DNA of 64,000 bases from the NCBI RefSeq assembly GCF_000814905.1, contig NZ_JXAG01000027.1, positions 1 through 64,000 of the forward strand. Direction: 5' to 3'. Position numbers and translations under genes: made by a program. The notes beneath the pieces were generated by a model. The model was given only the letters and a program-made list of their open reading frames with translations. It was not told the DNA's origin and did no database searches. This DNA comes from Enterobacter sp. Bisph1 (lineage in GTDB: Bacteria > Pseudomonadota > Gammaproteobacteria > Enterobacterales > Enterobacteriaceae). Below, piece after piece: positions 30,481 to 41,002 of this stretch. How positions within the stretch are numbered: the first letter of the stretch is position 1; every line of letters starts with the position of its first letter.

Positions 30481-31575
30481 TTACGCGACGGCTTTGCCAG
30501 CGCGTACAAAAACGGGTTTAGTCACTTTGACCGGCATTTCACGGTTGCGGATCTGCACAATGGCGTTTTCGCCGATCCCGGCCGGAACGCGCGCCAGTGC
30601 AATACTGTAGCCAAGGGTTGGCGAGAACGTGCCGCTGGTGATCGCGCCGGTTTGTAAATTGCCCTGCGCATCGGTGAAGTGCACCGGCAGTTCATTGCGT
30701 AAGACGCCTTTTTCCGTCATCACCAGGCCGACCAGCTGTTCGGTGCCTTTTTCACGCTGCATCTCCAGCGCCTCGCGACCAATAAAGTCACGCTCCTGCG
30801 GCTCCCATGCAATCGTCCAGCCCATATTGGCCGCCAGCGGAGAAACGGATTCATCCATCTCCTGACCATACAAGTTCATGCCCGCTTCCAGACGCAGGGT
30901 ATCGCGCGCGCCGAGGCCGCACGGTTTTACGCCAGCGTCGACTAATTTTTGCCAGAAGCTGGCCGCTTGTTCATTGGGAAGGGCTATTTCATATCCCGCT
31001 TCGCCGGTATAACCGGTGGTGGCGATAAAAAACTCACCCGCTTCTACGCCAAAGAACGGTTTCATACCGGCAACGGCGCTGCGCTGCTCATCAGTAAACA
31101 GGCTGGCGGCTTTAGCCTGCGCATTCGGACCCTGCACGGCAATCAGCGACAGATCGTCGCGAACGGTGATATCGATGGCAAAAGGTTCAGCGTGTTGGGA
31201 AATCCAGGAGAGGTCTTTTTCGCGGGTGGCGGAGTTAACAACGAGGCGGAAGAAATCTTCACTAAAGTAGTAAACGATCAGGTCATCAATCACGCCGCCT
31301 GAAGCGTTCAGCATACCGCTGTAGAGGGCTTTACCGGGTTTGGTGAGTTTGGCGACGTCGTTTGCCAGCAAATATCGCAGAAACTCCCGGGTCCGGCTGC
31401 CTTTGAGATCGACGATGGTCATATGAGACACATCGAACATCCCGGCATCGGTGCGCACCGCATGATGCTCGTCGATTTGTGAGCCGTAATGGAGCGGCAT
31501 CATCCAGCCATGGAAATCGACCATGCGGGCACCGCAGAGGGTGTGTTGTTCGTATAAAGGGGTCTGCTGAGCCAT
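30481..31575 (-). CDS. gcvT: Aminomethyltransferase, glycine cleavage T protein
   Basis: A 364-residue tetrahydrofolate enzyme that releases ammonia and forms 5,10-methylene-THF from the GcvH-bound intermediate. N-terminal [20 protein letters not shown] and the folate-binding DVSHM segment are typical, with the catalytic Asp expected in the latter region. First gene of gcvTHP; the 422-base upstream region carries PurR-like and GcvA-like sites. YgfZ at 22554 is a distant relative. Confidence 0.98.
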   Translation of the reverse strand: MAQQTPLYEQHTLCGARMVDFHGWMMPLHYGSQIDEHHAVRTDAGMFDVSHMTIVDLKGSRTREFLRYLLANDVAKLTKPGKALYSGMLNASGGVIDDLIVYYFSEDFFRLVVNSATREKDLSWISQHAEPFAIDITVRDDLSLIAVQGPNAQAKAASLFTDEQRSAVAGMKPFFGVEAGEFFIATTGYTGEAGYEIALPNEQAASFWQKLVDAGVKPCGLGARDTLRLEAGMNLYGQEMDESVSPLAANMGWTIAWEPQERDFIGREALEMQREKGTEQLVGLVMTEKGVLRNELPVHFTDAQGNLQTGAITSGTFSPTLGYSIALARVPAGIGENAIVQIRNREMPVKVTKPVFVRAGKAVA

Positions 31576-31665
31576 CTTTTCCTCGTTGAATAAGCTGAGC
31601 TATCTCGTTTTTTGGCAACGGGAACTGCGCCAAAACACGCGGAGCCGACACTTTTTTTGGTATCG

Positions 31666-31681
31666 ACGCAAACGTTCTCTT
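31666..31681 (-). promoter_or_regulatory. PurR box upstream of gcvT
   Basis: ACGCAAACGTTCTCTT matches the PurR operator pattern at all but one of its fixed positions. E. coli gcvTHP is known to be repressed by PurR because glycine cleavage feeds one-carbon units to purine synthesis, and the site is 91 bases before the gcvT start. Bases 31576-31997 hold no gene. Confidence 0.75.
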
Positions 31682-31738
31682 TTGCCTGAACTTAACACCG
31701 AAAGCAGCGCTTAACCATAAGGGAAAACGGGTCATCAC

Positions 31739-31756
31739 ATTAGCTTATGAGCTAAT
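31739..31756 (-). promoter_or_regulatory. Candidate GcvA site upstream of gcvT
   Basis: Inverted repeat ATTAGCT (31739-31745) / AGCTAAT (31750-31756) contains the CTAAT motif recognised by GcvA, the LysR-type activator and repressor of gcvTHP. Two-fold symmetry and placement 164 bases before gcvT fit. The assignment rests on motif and operon identity. Confidence 0.5.
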
Positions 31757-31961
31757 TCACTAAAACAGCCATCAGTGGTTTATGCTGGACATTAACGATT
31801 CACCCTGTATAAAACATCCCGCCAAAGCGGGTAGCTGCCAGAACAACAGGATTTGACTCGGTAAAAGAGCGCATTTTCCGGCATGGAAAAATTCACGACA
31901 TGAATAAATCTAATCCGAAAAACAGCGTGAAATTAGAATATTTCAAATGAGGGAGGAGATA

Positions 31962-31983
31962 CCCTTCCCGCGACCGGGAAGGG
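31962..31983. repeat. Palindromic hairpin after ubiI
   Basis: Perfect nine-base inverted repeat CCCTTCCCG/CGGGAAGGG with a four-base loop, 15 bases beyond the ubiI stop. The tail on the - strand is pyrimidine-rich but has no real T tract, so termination is possible but unproven. Confidence 0.5.
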
Positions 31984-31997
31984 AAAGTGTGACGCAG

Positions 31998-33200
31998 TTA
32001 ACGTAACCACTCAGGCAGATCGTTCAACCCCATCGCCTGACGCAATAAGCGCGTTTTGACGCCGGGAAGGGTATCGGCCAGTTTCAGACCAATATCACGT
32101 ACCATTTTTTTCGCCGGGTTTGCCCCGGAGAAAAGTTCGCGGAAACCTTGCATACCGGCAAGCATCAGCGCCGCACTGTGTTTGCGGCTGCGCTCGTAGC
32201 GGCGCAGATAGAGATGCTGACCGATGTCTTTGCCTTCACGGTTCAGGCGCTTAAGCTCGGCGATCAGTTCCGCCACGTCCATAAAACCGAGGTTAACACC
32301 CTGCCCCGCCAGCGGATGAATGGTGTGCGCGGCGTCGCCGACCAGCGCCAGACGGTGCCCGGCAAACTGCCGTGCATAGCGACCGGTAAGCGGGAAAATC
32401 TGGCGCTCGCTCTCAACCCGGCACAGACCGAGGCGGTTATCAAATGCCACACACAGCGCTTGATTGAACTCTTCCTCGCTGGCCTGCTGCATGGCTTTTG
32501 CCTGCTCCGGCGACAGCGACCAGACAATCGAACATAAATGCGGGTCGTGAAGCGGCAGGAAAGCGAGAATGCCATCGGTATGGAACACCTGGCGCGCTAC
32601 GGCCTGATGCGGCTCGTCCGTGCGAATAGTCGCCACCAGCGCATGGTGATGATAATCCCACCAGGTCAACGGAATATCGGCTTTGTTACGCAGCCATGAA
32701 TTGGCTCCATCGGCCCCCACCACCAGCCGCGCCGTCAGCATCGAGCCGTCTTTTAAGGTCAGGAAGGCTTCGTTTTCACCCCACGCTACCTGCTGCAGCT
32801 CAGCGGGCGCAAAGGTAGTGATATCCTGGCACTGCTGCGCTTTTTCCCACAGCGCCTGATGGATCAGCGCATTTTCGACAATGTAACCCAGATGGCTGTA
32901 GCCCATACTCTGGTCATCAAAGGCAATGCGGCCAAAACTGTCTTTATCCCACACTTCCATGCCGTGATAACACCCGGCGCGCCCGGCCATAATGGATGAC
33001 CAGACGCCAAGGTGGTTGAGAAGTTTTTCGCTGGCAGCGTTAATCGCCGATACACGAAGCGTAACGGGCGCATCCTCTGCAAGCGGCATCGGCACGTTCT
33101 GCTCGAGAACCGCCACGCGCAGCCCGCTGCCCTGTAAACCGCAGGCCAGCGCCAGCCCAACCATACCGCCGCCGACAATCGCAACATCAACACTCTGCAC
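31998..33200 (-). CDS. ubiI: 2-octaprenylphenol 5-hydroxylase UbiI (VisC)
   Basis: A 400-residue FAD monooxygenase for the C5 hydroxylation of the ubiquinone ring. The FAD-binding GGGMVGLALACGL is at about residues 10-22, a second flavin motif GDAAHTIHPLAGQGVNLG near 289-306, and the DG motif (VVGADGANS) between them. It follows ubiH by 18 bases and ends the pepP-ubiH-ubiI run. UbiI and UbiH are homologous but act on different ring carbons. Confidence 0.96.
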   Translation of the reverse strand: MQSVDVAIVGGGMVGLALACGLQGSGLRVAVLEQNVPMPLAEDAPVTLRVSAINAASEKLLNHLGVWSSIMAGRAGCYHGMEVWDKDSFGRIAFDDQSMGYSHLGYIVENALIHQALWEKAQQCQDITTFAPAELQQVAWGENEAFLTLKDGSMLTARLVVGADGANSWLRNKADIPLTWWDYHHHALVATIRTDEPHQAVARQVFHTDGILAFLPLHDPHLCSIVWSLSPEQAKAMQQASEEEFNQALCVAFDNRLGLCRVESERQIFPLTGRYARQFAGHRLALVGDAAHTIHPLAGQGVNLGFMDVAELIAELKRLNREGKDIGQHLYLRRYERSRKHSAALMLAGMQGFRELFSGANPAKKMVRDIGLKLADTLPGVKTRLLRQAMGLNDLPEWLR

Positions 33201-33218
33201 TCTTCGCTCCTTTTGTCT

Positions 33219-34397
33219 TCAACGGGCAACCCAACCAAGGGTACGCTGCGCCAGCGCATCACGCGCCGGTGTAAATAATTCCATCGCCATTAGCCCGGCA
33301 TTACGCCCAACAATCAGCGGGATCCAGTGATTGGCAAACAGATGTACCAGCCCATCGGTTACGCCGATGGTAGCTTTTTTATCCCTTTCACGGCGGTGGC
33401 GATAAGCCGTTAAGACCGGGTAAGCGCCGACATCCTGCTGTGCCGCCCAGGCGTCTGCCAGGGTTTCCGCCAGCGTCATCACATCGCGCATGCCGAGATT
33501 AAACCCCTGTCCAGCGATAGGATGCAGCGTCTGTGCGGCATTACCCACCAGCACAGCGCGGTGGGAAACGGGCGATTCCGCCGTCGTTAACGAGAGGGGA
33601 TAAACGGTGCGTTTACCGGCATGCAGGATACGCCCAAGCCGCCAGCCGAACGCTTTTTGCAGCTCAAGGCAGAAGCGTTCATCAGACCAGCCGGCAACCT
33701 GCTGCTGTTTTCCCAGCGGATGGCACCAGACCAGCGAGCATCGCCCCTGCGACATCGGCAACATCGCCAGCGGGCCATGTTCGGTAAAGCGTTCAAATGC
33801 CCGCCCCTGATGGGCTACAGCGGTGGTAACGTTCGCGATAACCGCCGCCTGCTGATAGGGCACCTGCTGTAAGTTGACGCCCAGCTGTGCACCAATGCGC
33901 GAGCGAGAGCCATCTGCCGCAACCAGCAACGCGCCGGTAATCACTTCGCCACTTTCCAGCGTGACGCGCACCTGCTGCGCATCGCGGGAAACGGCGCTGA
34001 CTTTCGCCGGGCAATGTAGCGTTACGCCAGCGGCTTTTTGCAAAAGCGTAAACAGCCGCTGACCGACATCATACAGTTCGACCACCTGGCCCAGCGCGTC
34101 AAGATGATAGTTACGCGCCTGTAGCGTGACAAAACCTGCATGGCCGCGATCGCTTACGTGCACCGTTGAAATCGGCGTCGCACAGCCCGCAATAGCCTGC
34201 CAGATGCCGATGCGCGCCAGCTGTTGGCAGGTGCCTGCCGCAAGGGCGATGGCGCGGGCGTCGAAGCCCGGATGTGCATGTTCGCCCGGCACCGTCGCTT
34301 CCACCAGATGAACCGGTAATTTGCCCTGCGTGAGGTGGGAAATGGCCAGCGCAAGGGTTGCGCCCGTCATGCCTCCGCCAACGATAATCACGCTCAT
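33219..34397 (-). CDS. ubiH: 2-octaprenyl-6-methoxyphenol hydroxylase UbiH
   Basis: A 392-residue FAD monooxygenase for the C1 hydroxylation step of ubiquinone synthesis. N-terminal VGGGMTGATLALAI binds the ADP part of FAD, VAADGSRSR is the DG motif, and NAAQTLHPIAGQGFNLG the second flavin motif. The ATG overlaps the pepP stop by 4 bases, so translation is coupled. Membrane-associated in the Ubi complex by analogy. Confidence 0.96.
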   Translation of the reverse strand: MSVIIVGGGMTGATLALAISHLTQGKLPVHLVEATVPGEHAHPGFDARAIALAAGTCQQLARIGIWQAIAGCATPISTVHVSDRGHAGFVTLQARNYHLDALGQVVELYDVGQRLFTLLQKAAGVTLHCPAKVSAVSRDAQQVRVTLESGEVITGALLVAADGSRSRIGAQLGVNLQQVPYQQAAVIANVTTAVAHQGRAFERFTEHGPLAMLPMSQGRCSLVWCHPLGKQQQVAGWSDERFCLELQKAFGWRLGRILHAGKRTVYPLSLTTAESPVSHRAVLVGNAAQTLHPIAGQGFNLGMRDVMTLAETLADAWAAQQDVGAYPVLTAYRHRRERDKKATIGVTDGLVHLFANHWIPLIVGRNAGLMAMELFTPARDALAQRTLGWVAR

Positions 34398-35707
34398 AGG
34401 CGTTGCGCCGCCATCAGGGCTTCAATCTCGTCAGCGCTTTTCACCACGCTGGCGGTGAGGTTTTCGTTACCGTCTTCGGTGATAACGATGTCATCTTCAA
34501 TACGAATGCCGATCCCGCGGTACTGCTCGGGCACATCGGCATCCGGCGCAATATAGAGCCCGGGTTCAACGGTCAATACCATGCCGGGAGCCAGCTCTCG
34601 CGAGCGATCCTGACCGTAAACGCCGACATCATGTACATCCAGCCCCAGCCAGTGGCTTAAGCCGTGCATAAAGAACGGACGGTGGGCATTTTTTTCCACC
34701 AGCGCATCGACTTCGCCTTGCAGGATGCCGAGCTTAACCAGCCCGCTAATCATGATGCGCACCACTTCACCGGTCACTTCCTGAATGGATGTGCCAGGCC
34801 GGTAAAGTTCAAGCGCACGTTCGAGTGACGCCAGCACGATATCGTAGATTTCGCGCTGCGCTGGGGTGAATTTGCCATTCACCGGGAATGTGCGCGTGAT
34901 ATCCCCGGCGTACCCCTGGTATTCACAACCGGCATCAATCAGCACCAAATCGCCATCGCGCATCTGGCTCTCATTTTCGGTGTAGTGCAGGATGCAACCA
35001 TTCTCCCCGGACCCGACAATGGTGTTGTAGGAGGGGAAACGTGCGCCGTGGCGGTTAAACTCGTGATGAATTTCGCCTTCAAGCTGATATTCGTACATCC
35101 CCGGCCGACACGTCTGCATTGCCCGGGTATGAGCCAGCGCGGAGATCTCCCCGGCGCGGCGCATTACGTCAATCTCTTCGGCGGATTTAAACAGGCGCAT
35201 TTCATGCACAATCGGCCGCCAGTCAGTCAGCGTTGGCGGCGCCACCAGGTTCTGACGAGCGCCTTTACGCAGCTTCTCCAGCGCCGTGGTTAAAATGGTG
35301 TCGGCATAGGCGAACTCGCCCTGAGCGTGATAGACCGCGTCAAGGCCGTTGAGCAACTGGTAAAGGTGTTCGTTGATATCCGGGAAAGCCAGCGCACGAT
35401 CGACGCCCAGCTTTGCGGGCGCAGCTTCCTGCCCGAGCCGGCGACCAAACCAGATCTCGGCGGTTTTATCGCGGATGCGGTTAAACAGCACGCTGTGGTT
35501 GTGAGTGTCATCGCTCTTTATCAACACCAGCACGGCTTCCGGCTCGTTAAAACCGGTGAAGTACCAAAAATCGCTGTTCTGGCGATACGGGTATTCACTG
35601 TCCGCGCTGCGGGTGGTTTCCGGGGCGGCGAAAATTAACGCCGCGCTGCCCGGAACCATCTGCGCCAGCAATGCCTGGCGGCGACGGAGAAACTCAAGCT
35701 GTGTCAT
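34394..35707 (-). CDS. pepP: Xaa-Pro aminopeptidase P
   Basis: A 437-residue pita-bread-fold metallopeptidase that removes an N-terminal residue before proline. The two-manganese site is visible as DAGCEYQGYAGDITRTFPV, HGLSHWLGLDVHD, TVEPGLYI and GIRIEDDI. Slightly shorter than the E. coli enzyme (441). It sits between ygfB (24 bases upstream) and ubiH (4-base overlap). Confidence 0.97.
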   Translation of the reverse strand: MTQLEFLRRRQALLAQMVPGSAALIFAAPETTRSADSEYPYRQNSDFWYFTGFNEPEAVLVLIKSDDTHNHSVLFNRIRDKTAEIWFGRRLGQEAAPAKLGVDRALAFPDINEHLYQLLNGLDAVYHAQGEFAYADTILTTALEKLRKGARQNLVAPPTLTDWRPIVHEMRLFKSAEEIDVMRRAGEISALAHTRAMQTCRPGMYEYQLEGEIHHEFNRHGARFPSYNTIVGSGENGCILHYTENESQMRDGDLVLIDAGCEYQGYAGDITRTFPVNGKFTPAQREIYDIVLASLERALELYRPGTSIQEVTGEVVRIMISGLVKLGILQGEVDALVEKNAHRPFFMHGLSHWLGLDVHDVGVYGQDRSRELAPGMVLTVEPGLYIAPDADVPEQYRGIGIRIEDDIVITEDGNENLTASVVKSADEIEALMAAQRL

Positions 35708-35731
35708 GACACCGACTCCCTACAAAATAAA

Positions 35732-36310
35732 TTAATGTAACGTGGGCTTACGCACTTCCGGCGCGGTAGGCTGCGGGCGAGTGAAGGTGTCGTGACACAA
35801 CAGCGCCGCGACACGCACATACTCGACGATCTCTTCGAGCGACATTTCCAGCTCTTCCTGATCTTCGTCTTCGTCGTAACCCAGCTGTGCGATGTTGCGC
35901 AGATCGTCAATCGCTTCGCCCGTTTCGCCGGTGATTTTATCGAGCTTCGGCTGCGTCACGCCGAGCCCCAGCAGAAAATGGTTTACCCAACCCGCCAGCG
36001 CATCAGCGCGGTCGAAAACGCTGACATCGTCGCCATCCGGCAGATAGAGCTGGAACAGGAAACCGTCGTCTTCCAGCGAGTCGCTGGTTGCCGCATGCAT
36101 ATTGCGCAGCGCCTGCGCCAGTTCATGACCAAACGCCAGACCTTCATTGGTTAACTCATGCAGCAGCGGTTGCCAGGAGCTGTCTTTGTTACCGCCACAG
36201 ATCATTCCCGCGATAAGCCCGTGCATTTCAGCAGGCAGTAAACCCACACCCTGTTGGTTGAGTAACCGGCCGACATCGTTGTAACCAGGTATTTCGTTCT
36301 GTATTGACAT
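35732..36310 (-). CDS. ygfB: UPF0149 family protein YgfB
   Basis: A 192-residue acidic cytosolic protein of the YecA/UPF0149 family. No catalytic motif is evident; an acidic stretch ([13 protein letters not shown]) lies near residue 150. A Pseudomonas homologue modulates amidase gene expression, but the enterobacterial role is not settled. The ATG at 36310 gives the family N-terminus [12 protein letters not shown]; an upstream in-frame ATG at 36355 gives extra unrelated residues. First gene before pepP-ubiH-ubiI, divergent from zapA. Confidence 0.93.
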   Translation of the reverse strand: MSIQNEIPGYNDVGRLLNQQGVGLLPAEMHGLIAGMICGGNKDSSWQPLLHELTNEGLAFGHELAQALRNMHAATSDSLEDDGFLFQLYLPDGDDVSVFDRADALAGWVNHFLLGLGVTQPKLDKITGETGEAIDDLRNIAQLGYDEDEDQEELEMSLEEIVEYVRVAALLCHDTFTRPQPTAPEVRKPTLH

Positions 36311-36423
36311 GCGCATTCGTCGTAGTTGGGGGGAATATTCATGATATGCTACCACTTTGGCCCCTGGTGATATACCCGTGATGCTTCACGTTCCATGCGT
36401 TTGCATGCACACCGAATCATTAA

Positions 36424-36867
<444 letters not shown>

Positions 36868-36910
36868 CGCTTCAAGGTCATCTGTGCTAGAGTGACCGGG
36901 AAGCTAAAAA

Positions 36911-37094
36911 ATATCTCTGAGATGTTTGCAAGCGGGCCAGTCCCCTGAGCCGATATTTCATACCACAAGAATGTGGCGATCCATGGTTGGTGAGCATGCT
37001 CGGTCCGTCCGAGAAGCCTTAAAATCATGACGACGCATTCACCTTGAACCAAGGGTTCAAGGGTTACAGCCTGCGGCGGCATCTCGGAGATTCC
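36911..37094 (+). ncRNA. ssrS: 6S RNA, RNA polymerase inhibitor
   Basis: About 184 bases nearly identical to E. coli 6S RNA as I recall it, starting ATATCTCTGAGATG and ending TCTCGGAGATTCC, so the two ends pair. The central bubble region with GAGCATGCTCGGTCCGTCC is conserved. 6S RNA mimics an open promoter and holds sigma70 polymerase in stationary phase. Lies between zapA and ygfA and is co-transcribed with ygfA. Ends are inferred by comparison and may be off by a few bases. Confidence 0.95.
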
Positions 37095-37112
37095 CTTCTT
37101 TTCGCAACGACC

Positions 37113-37709
37113 ATGACGCAACTTTCTGATTTCCCTTCGTCAAGACAGCAAATCCGCAAAACCATTCGCCAGCATCGGCGTGAACTTACCCTTGAGCAAC
37201 AAACCCATTTCGCCCAACAGGCCTCTGCCCGCATGATGGCATATCCGCCCGTGGTAATGGCACATACCGTCGCGCTGTTTCTCTCTTTCGATGGTGAGCT
37301 CGATACCCGCCCACTGATCGATCAACTCTGGCGCAGCGGTAAACGGGTTTATCTGCCGGTATTGCACCCCTTCAGCCCAGGTAATTTGCTTTTTTTGCAT
37401 TATCACCCCAACAGCGAACTGGTAATAAACCGGCTGAAAATTCAGGAACCTAAACTGGATGTGCGTGATGTGCTGCCCCTTAGCCAGCTTGATGTGCTGA
37501 TTACGCCGCTGGTAGCCTTTGATAAACAAGGGCAACGCTTAGGCATGGGCGGAGGTTTTTACGATCGTACGCTGCAAAACTGGCACGATTTTGACCTGCA
37601 ACCGGTGGGCTACGCGCACGATTGTCAATGTGTGGAGACATTACCGGTGGAAGAGTGGGATGTGCCGCTACCTGCGGTAGTCACGCCATCAAAATTGTGG
37701 CTGTGGTAA
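37113..37709 (+). CDS. ygfA: 5-formyltetrahydrofolate cyclo-ligase family protein YgfA
   Basis: A 198-residue enzyme of the 5-FCL family that uses ATP to convert 5-formyl-THF to 5,10-methenyl-THF, recycling a folate by-product of glycine and serine metabolism. The basic N-terminal stretch RKTIRQHRREL, the FLSFDGELDTRP segment and the ATP-site GMGGGFYDRTL are typical. I chose the ATG at 37113, 18 bases after 6S RNA; an internal start would give the 182-residue form annotated in E. coli. Confidence 0.92.
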   Translation: MTQLSDFPSSRQQIRKTIRQHRRELTLEQQTHFAQQASARMMAYPPVVMAHTVALFLSFDGELDTRPLIDQLWRSGKRVYLPVLHPFSPGNLLFLHYHPNSELVINRLKIQEPKLDVRDVLPLSQLDVLITPLVAFDKQGQRLGMGGGFYDRTLQNWHDFDLQPVGYAHDCQCVETLPVEEWDVPLPAVVTPSKLWLW

Positions 37710-37710
37710 T

Positions 37711-37731
37711 TCCCCTCCCTTGCGGGAGAGG
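37711..37731. terminator. Hairpin between convergent ygfA and serA
   Basis: CCCTCCC with GGGAGAGG around TTGC, flanked by AATT on both sides, so imperfect pairing extends over about 12 bases. It fills the 34-base gap between the two stops and shares its GGGAGAG core with other hairpins in this window. Termination is likely by position. Confidence 0.5.
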
Positions 37732-37743
37732 AAATTACAGCAT

Positions 37744-38976
37744 TTAGAACAGCAGACGCGAGCGAATAGTACCCGGGATCGCTTTCATGCTTTGCAACGC
37801 TTTCTGCGCGACATCTTCATCCGCTTCAATATCAATCACCACATAGCCCATGTACGGCGTGGTTTGCAGATACTGCGCCGCAATGTTGATATTCTGGCTG
37901 GCAAAAATCTGGTTGAGTGCCGTCAGCACGCCGGGACGGTTTTCATGAATGTGCAGCAAACGACGCCCACCGTGCAGCGGTAAAGAGACTTCCGGGAAGT
38001 TGACCGCCGACAGCGTCGAGCCGTTGTCAGAGTACTTAACCAGCTTACCAGCCACTTCGAGGCCAATATTCTCCTGCGCTTCCTGCGTGGAGCCGCCAAT
38101 GTGCGGCGTCAGCAGTACGTTATCGAATTCGCACAGCGGAGAGTCAAAGGGATCGCTGTTGGTGGCCGGTTCCGTCGGGAAAACGTCAATGGCGGCACCG
38201 GCAAGGTGTTTGCGTTTCAGCGCATCGCACAGCGCCGGAATATCCACCACCGTACCGCGAGCGGCGTTAATCAGCAGCGCGCCCGGTTTCATCAGCGCCA
38301 GCTCTTCCGGACCGATCATATCTTTGGTAGAGGCATTTTCCGGCACATGCAGGCTCACCACATCGCTCATATTGAGTAAGTCGGAGAGATGTTGTACTTG
38401 GGTCGCATTTCCCAGCGGCAGCTTGTTCTCAATGTCATAGAAAAAGACATGCATCCCCAGCGATTCCGCAAGGATCCCAAGCTGCGTGCCAATGTGGCCA
38501 TAGCCGATAATACCGAGCTTTTTACCGCGCGCTTCATAGGAGCCAACGGCCAGCTTATTCCAGATCCCGCGGTGGGCTTTGGCGTTTGCTTCCGGGATAC
38601 CGCGCATCAGCAGTATCAGTTCGCCAATCACCAGCTCCGCCACCGAACGCGTATTGGAGAACGGCGCGTTAAAGACCGGAATACCGCGCTTCGCCGCCGC
38701 ATCCAGGTTAACCTGGTTGGTGCCGATGCAGAAACAACCGATAGCCACCAGTTTTTCCGCCGCAGCGATAACATCCTCAGTCAGTTGGGTACGGGATCGC
38801 AGGCCAATAAAGTGAGCGTCACGGATCGACTCTTTCAGCTGCTCGCTATCCAGCGCGCCTTTGTGAAACTCGATGTTGGTATATCCCGCTGCGCGAAGGC
38901 TATCCAGTGCTTTCTGGTGCACCCCTTCGACGAGCAGAAATTTAATTTTGTCTTTCTCCAGTGATACCTTTGCCAT
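37744..38976 (-). CDS. serA: D-3-phosphoglycerate dehydrogenase
   Basis: A 410-residue enzyme for the first step of serine synthesis, feedback-inhibited by serine. The NAD-binding Rossmann motif GIIGYGHIGTQLG is near 157-169, catalytic Arg in INAARGTVVD, Glu in the following region and His in LLTPHIGGST; the C-terminal ACT domain (about 337-410) binds serine. Same length as E. coli. Convergent with ygfA. The 267-base gap upstream to rpiA has no gene I can support. Confidence 0.98.
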   Translation of the reverse strand: MAKVSLEKDKIKFLLVEGVHQKALDSLRAAGYTNIEFHKGALDSEQLKESIRDAHFIGLRSRTQLTEDVIAAAEKLVAIGCFCIGTNQVNLDAAAKRGIPVFNAPFSNTRSVAELVIGELILLMRGIPEANAKAHRGIWNKLAVGSYEARGKKLGIIGYGHIGTQLGILAESLGMHVFFYDIENKLPLGNATQVQHLSDLLNMSDVVSLHVPENASTKDMIGPEELALMKPGALLINAARGTVVDIPALCDALKRKHLAGAAIDVFPTEPATNSDPFDSPLCEFDNVLLTPHIGGSTQEAQENIGLEVAGKLVKYSDNGSTLSAVNFPEVSLPLHGGRRLLHIHENRPGVLTALNQIFASQNINIAAQYLQTTPYMGYVVIDIEADEDVAQKALQSMKAIPGTIRSRLLF

Positions 38977-39243
38977 TTACCCGACCCTGTTTTGTCTTGA
39001 CTGTTATGTTGTGCAAACTGTGCTTCGCGTTAGTCAACATATCAAAAAAAACTATCGCGGCAATATGAACGTTTGCGCGGCGTATCTGAAGAAAAGTCAT
39101 CCTGAGGGAAATGGTAGCGGAATATGCTAAGAAAAATGTCACTGGCGACAGGGAAGCGATAAGCAAGGGCAGAAACGTGACAGAAATCACCGAATTTACC
39201 CATTGCACTTTTTTTACAGGGCGGCCTGCGTCGCCCTGTCAGA

Positions 39244-39903
39244 TCATTTTACGATGGTTTTCACGCCGTCGGCGGTACCAATCAATGCGACATCGGCACC
39301 ACGGTTGGCAAATAACCCTACGGTAACGACGCCCGGCAGGGCGTTGATGCTGTTTTCCAGCGCAATCGGGTCGAGGATCTCAAGCCCGTACACGTCCAGA
39401 ATCACGTTGCCGTTATCGGTCACGACGTTCTGGCGATACTCAGGACGTCCGCCGAGCTTCACCAGCTCACGGGCAACGGCGCTGCGGGCCATCGGGATCA
39501 CTTCCACCGGGAGCGGGAATTTTCCGAGAATATCCACCTGCTTGGAAGCATCGGCGATACAGATAAACTTATCCGCCACCGAGGCGATAACCTTTTCTCG
39601 CGTTAGCGCCGCGCCGCCGCCTTTGATCATCTGCATCTGGCCGTTGATTTCATCTGCACCATCGACATAGATACCCAGGCGGTCCACTTGGTTAAGATCG
39701 AACACGGTGATACCAAGGCTTTTCAGTTTCTCGGTAGAGGCATCCGAGCTGGAAACCGCGCCTTCAATCTGGTTTTTCATGGTGCCCAGCGCATCAATAA
39801 AATGTGCGGCGGTAGAGCCGGTACCAACACCCACAATGGTGCCGGGTTCAACATACTTGAGCGCCGCCCAGCCCACTGCTTTTTTGAGTTCATCCTGCGT
39901 CAT
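39244..39903 (-). CDS. rpiA: Ribose-5-phosphate isomerase A
   Basis: A 219-residue cytosolic enzyme that interconverts ribose 5-phosphate and ribulose 5-phosphate in the pentose phosphate pathway. [15 protein letters not shown], the DGADEIN motif with the catalytic region, and the phosphate-site [11 protein letters not shown] are visible. The ATG at 39903 gives the E. coli-length protein; a longer in-frame start at 39981 is not supported. Divergent from argP. Confidence 0.98.
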   Translation of the reverse strand: MTQDELKKAVGWAALKYVEPGTIVGVGTGSTAAHFIDALGTMKNQIEGAVSSSDASTEKLKSLGITVFDLNQVDRLGIYVDGADEINGQMQMIKGGGAALTREKVIASVADKFICIADASKQVDILGKFPLPVEVIPMARSAVARELVKLGGRPEYRQNVVTDNGNVILDVYGLEILDPIALENSINALPGVVTVGLFANRGADVALIGTADGVKTIVK

Positions 39904-40067
39904 GATCGTTTGCCTGTGGTGTGAAATTTCAGGCGCATTATAGACCAGCGTTACCCTAAATGTCCCTGTGACCAGTGTCACATTACGCGACAGCCAATTT
40001 CGTCTGTACCGAATAAAAATTTATGTCATAGTGCTGGATATTATTTTGCCAGGAGAGTGCCCGAGCG

Positions 40068-40961
40068 ATGAAACGTCCGGACTACAGAACATTACAGGCG
40101 CTTGATGCGGTCATTCGTGAGCGCGGTTTTGAACGTGCCGCACAAAAGCTGTGTATTACCCAGTCCGCCGTATCCCAGCGTATTAAGCAACTGGAAAATA
40201 TGTTTGGTCAGCCGCTGCTGGTGCGTACCGTACCGCCGCGTCCCACCGAGCAAGGACAAAAGTTGCTGGCGCTGCTGCGTCAGGTTGAGCTACTCGAAGA
40301 GGAGTGGCTGGGAGATGAACAGATCGGTTCTACGCCGCTGCTGCTTTCGCTGGCGGTCAACGCCGACAGTCTGGCGACCTGGCTGCTTCCAGCGCTCGCA
40401 CCGGTGCTGGCTGATTCGCCAATACGCCTGAACTTGCAGGTGGAAGATGAAACCCGCACCCAGGAGCGTCTGCGCCGTGGGGAAGTGGTTGGCGCGGTGA
40501 GTATTCAACCCCAGGCGCTGCCCAGTTGCCTGGTCGATCAGCTTGGTGCGCTGGATTATCTGTTTGTCGGTTCGAAAGCCTTCGCCGAGCGCTACTTTCC
40601 GAATGGCGTCACCCGTCAGGCATTGCTGAAAGCGCCCGCCGTGGCGTTTGACCACCTCGACGATATGCATCAGGCTTTTTTACAACAGTATTTCGATCTG
40701 CCGCCGGGCAGCGTGCCTTGTCATATTGTTAACTCATCGGAAGCGTTTGTGCAGCTGGCGCGTCAGGGAACGACCTGCTGTATGATCCCGCATCTGCAAA
40801 TCGAAAAAGAGCTCAACAGCGGTGACCTGATCGATCTGACGCCGGGCCTGTTACAGCGACGAATGCTCTACTGGCACCGTTTTGCGCCGGAAAGCCGGAT
40901 GATGCGCAACGTAACGGACGCCCTGCTGGAATATGGACATCGGGTATTACGTCAGGATTGA
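40068..40961 (+). CDS. argP: LysR-type regulator ArgP (IciA)
   Basis: A 297-residue LysR-family activator with an N-terminal winged helix (about 1-60; [21 protein letters not shown]) and a C-terminal effector domain. In E. coli ArgP activates argO with arginine and is locked inactive with lysine, and also controls lysine and nucleotide genes. Its main target argO is two genes away (41904-42539), on the other strand. Same length as the E. coli protein. Confidence 0.97.
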   Translation: MKRPDYRTLQALDAVIRERGFERAAQKLCITQSAVSQRIKQLENMFGQPLLVRTVPPRPTEQGQKLLALLRQVELLEEEWLGDEQIGSTPLLLSLAVNADSLATWLLPALAPVLADSPIRLNLQVEDETRTQERLRRGEVVGAVSIQPQALPSCLVDQLGALDYLFVGSKAFAERYFPNGVTRQALLKAPAVAFDHLDDMHQAFLQQYFDLPPGSVPCHIVNSSEAFVQLARQGTTCCMIPHLQIEKELNSGDLIDLTPGLLQRRMLYWHRFAPESRMMRNVTDALLEYGHRVLRQD

Positions 40962-40966
40962 GAGAA

Positions 40967-40995
40967 CGCCCTCTTCCCGCACGGGAGAGAGGGCG
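40967..40995. terminator. Hairpin between convergent argP and yggE
   Basis: Inverted repeat of 13 against 14 bases (CGCCCTCTTCCCG with a one-base bulge) around a two-base centre, between the two stops. No T tract on either strand. It belongs to the same GGGAGAG-core group as the hairpins at 26771 and 37711. Confidence 0.5.
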
Positions 40996-41002
40996 ATAAG
41001 GC

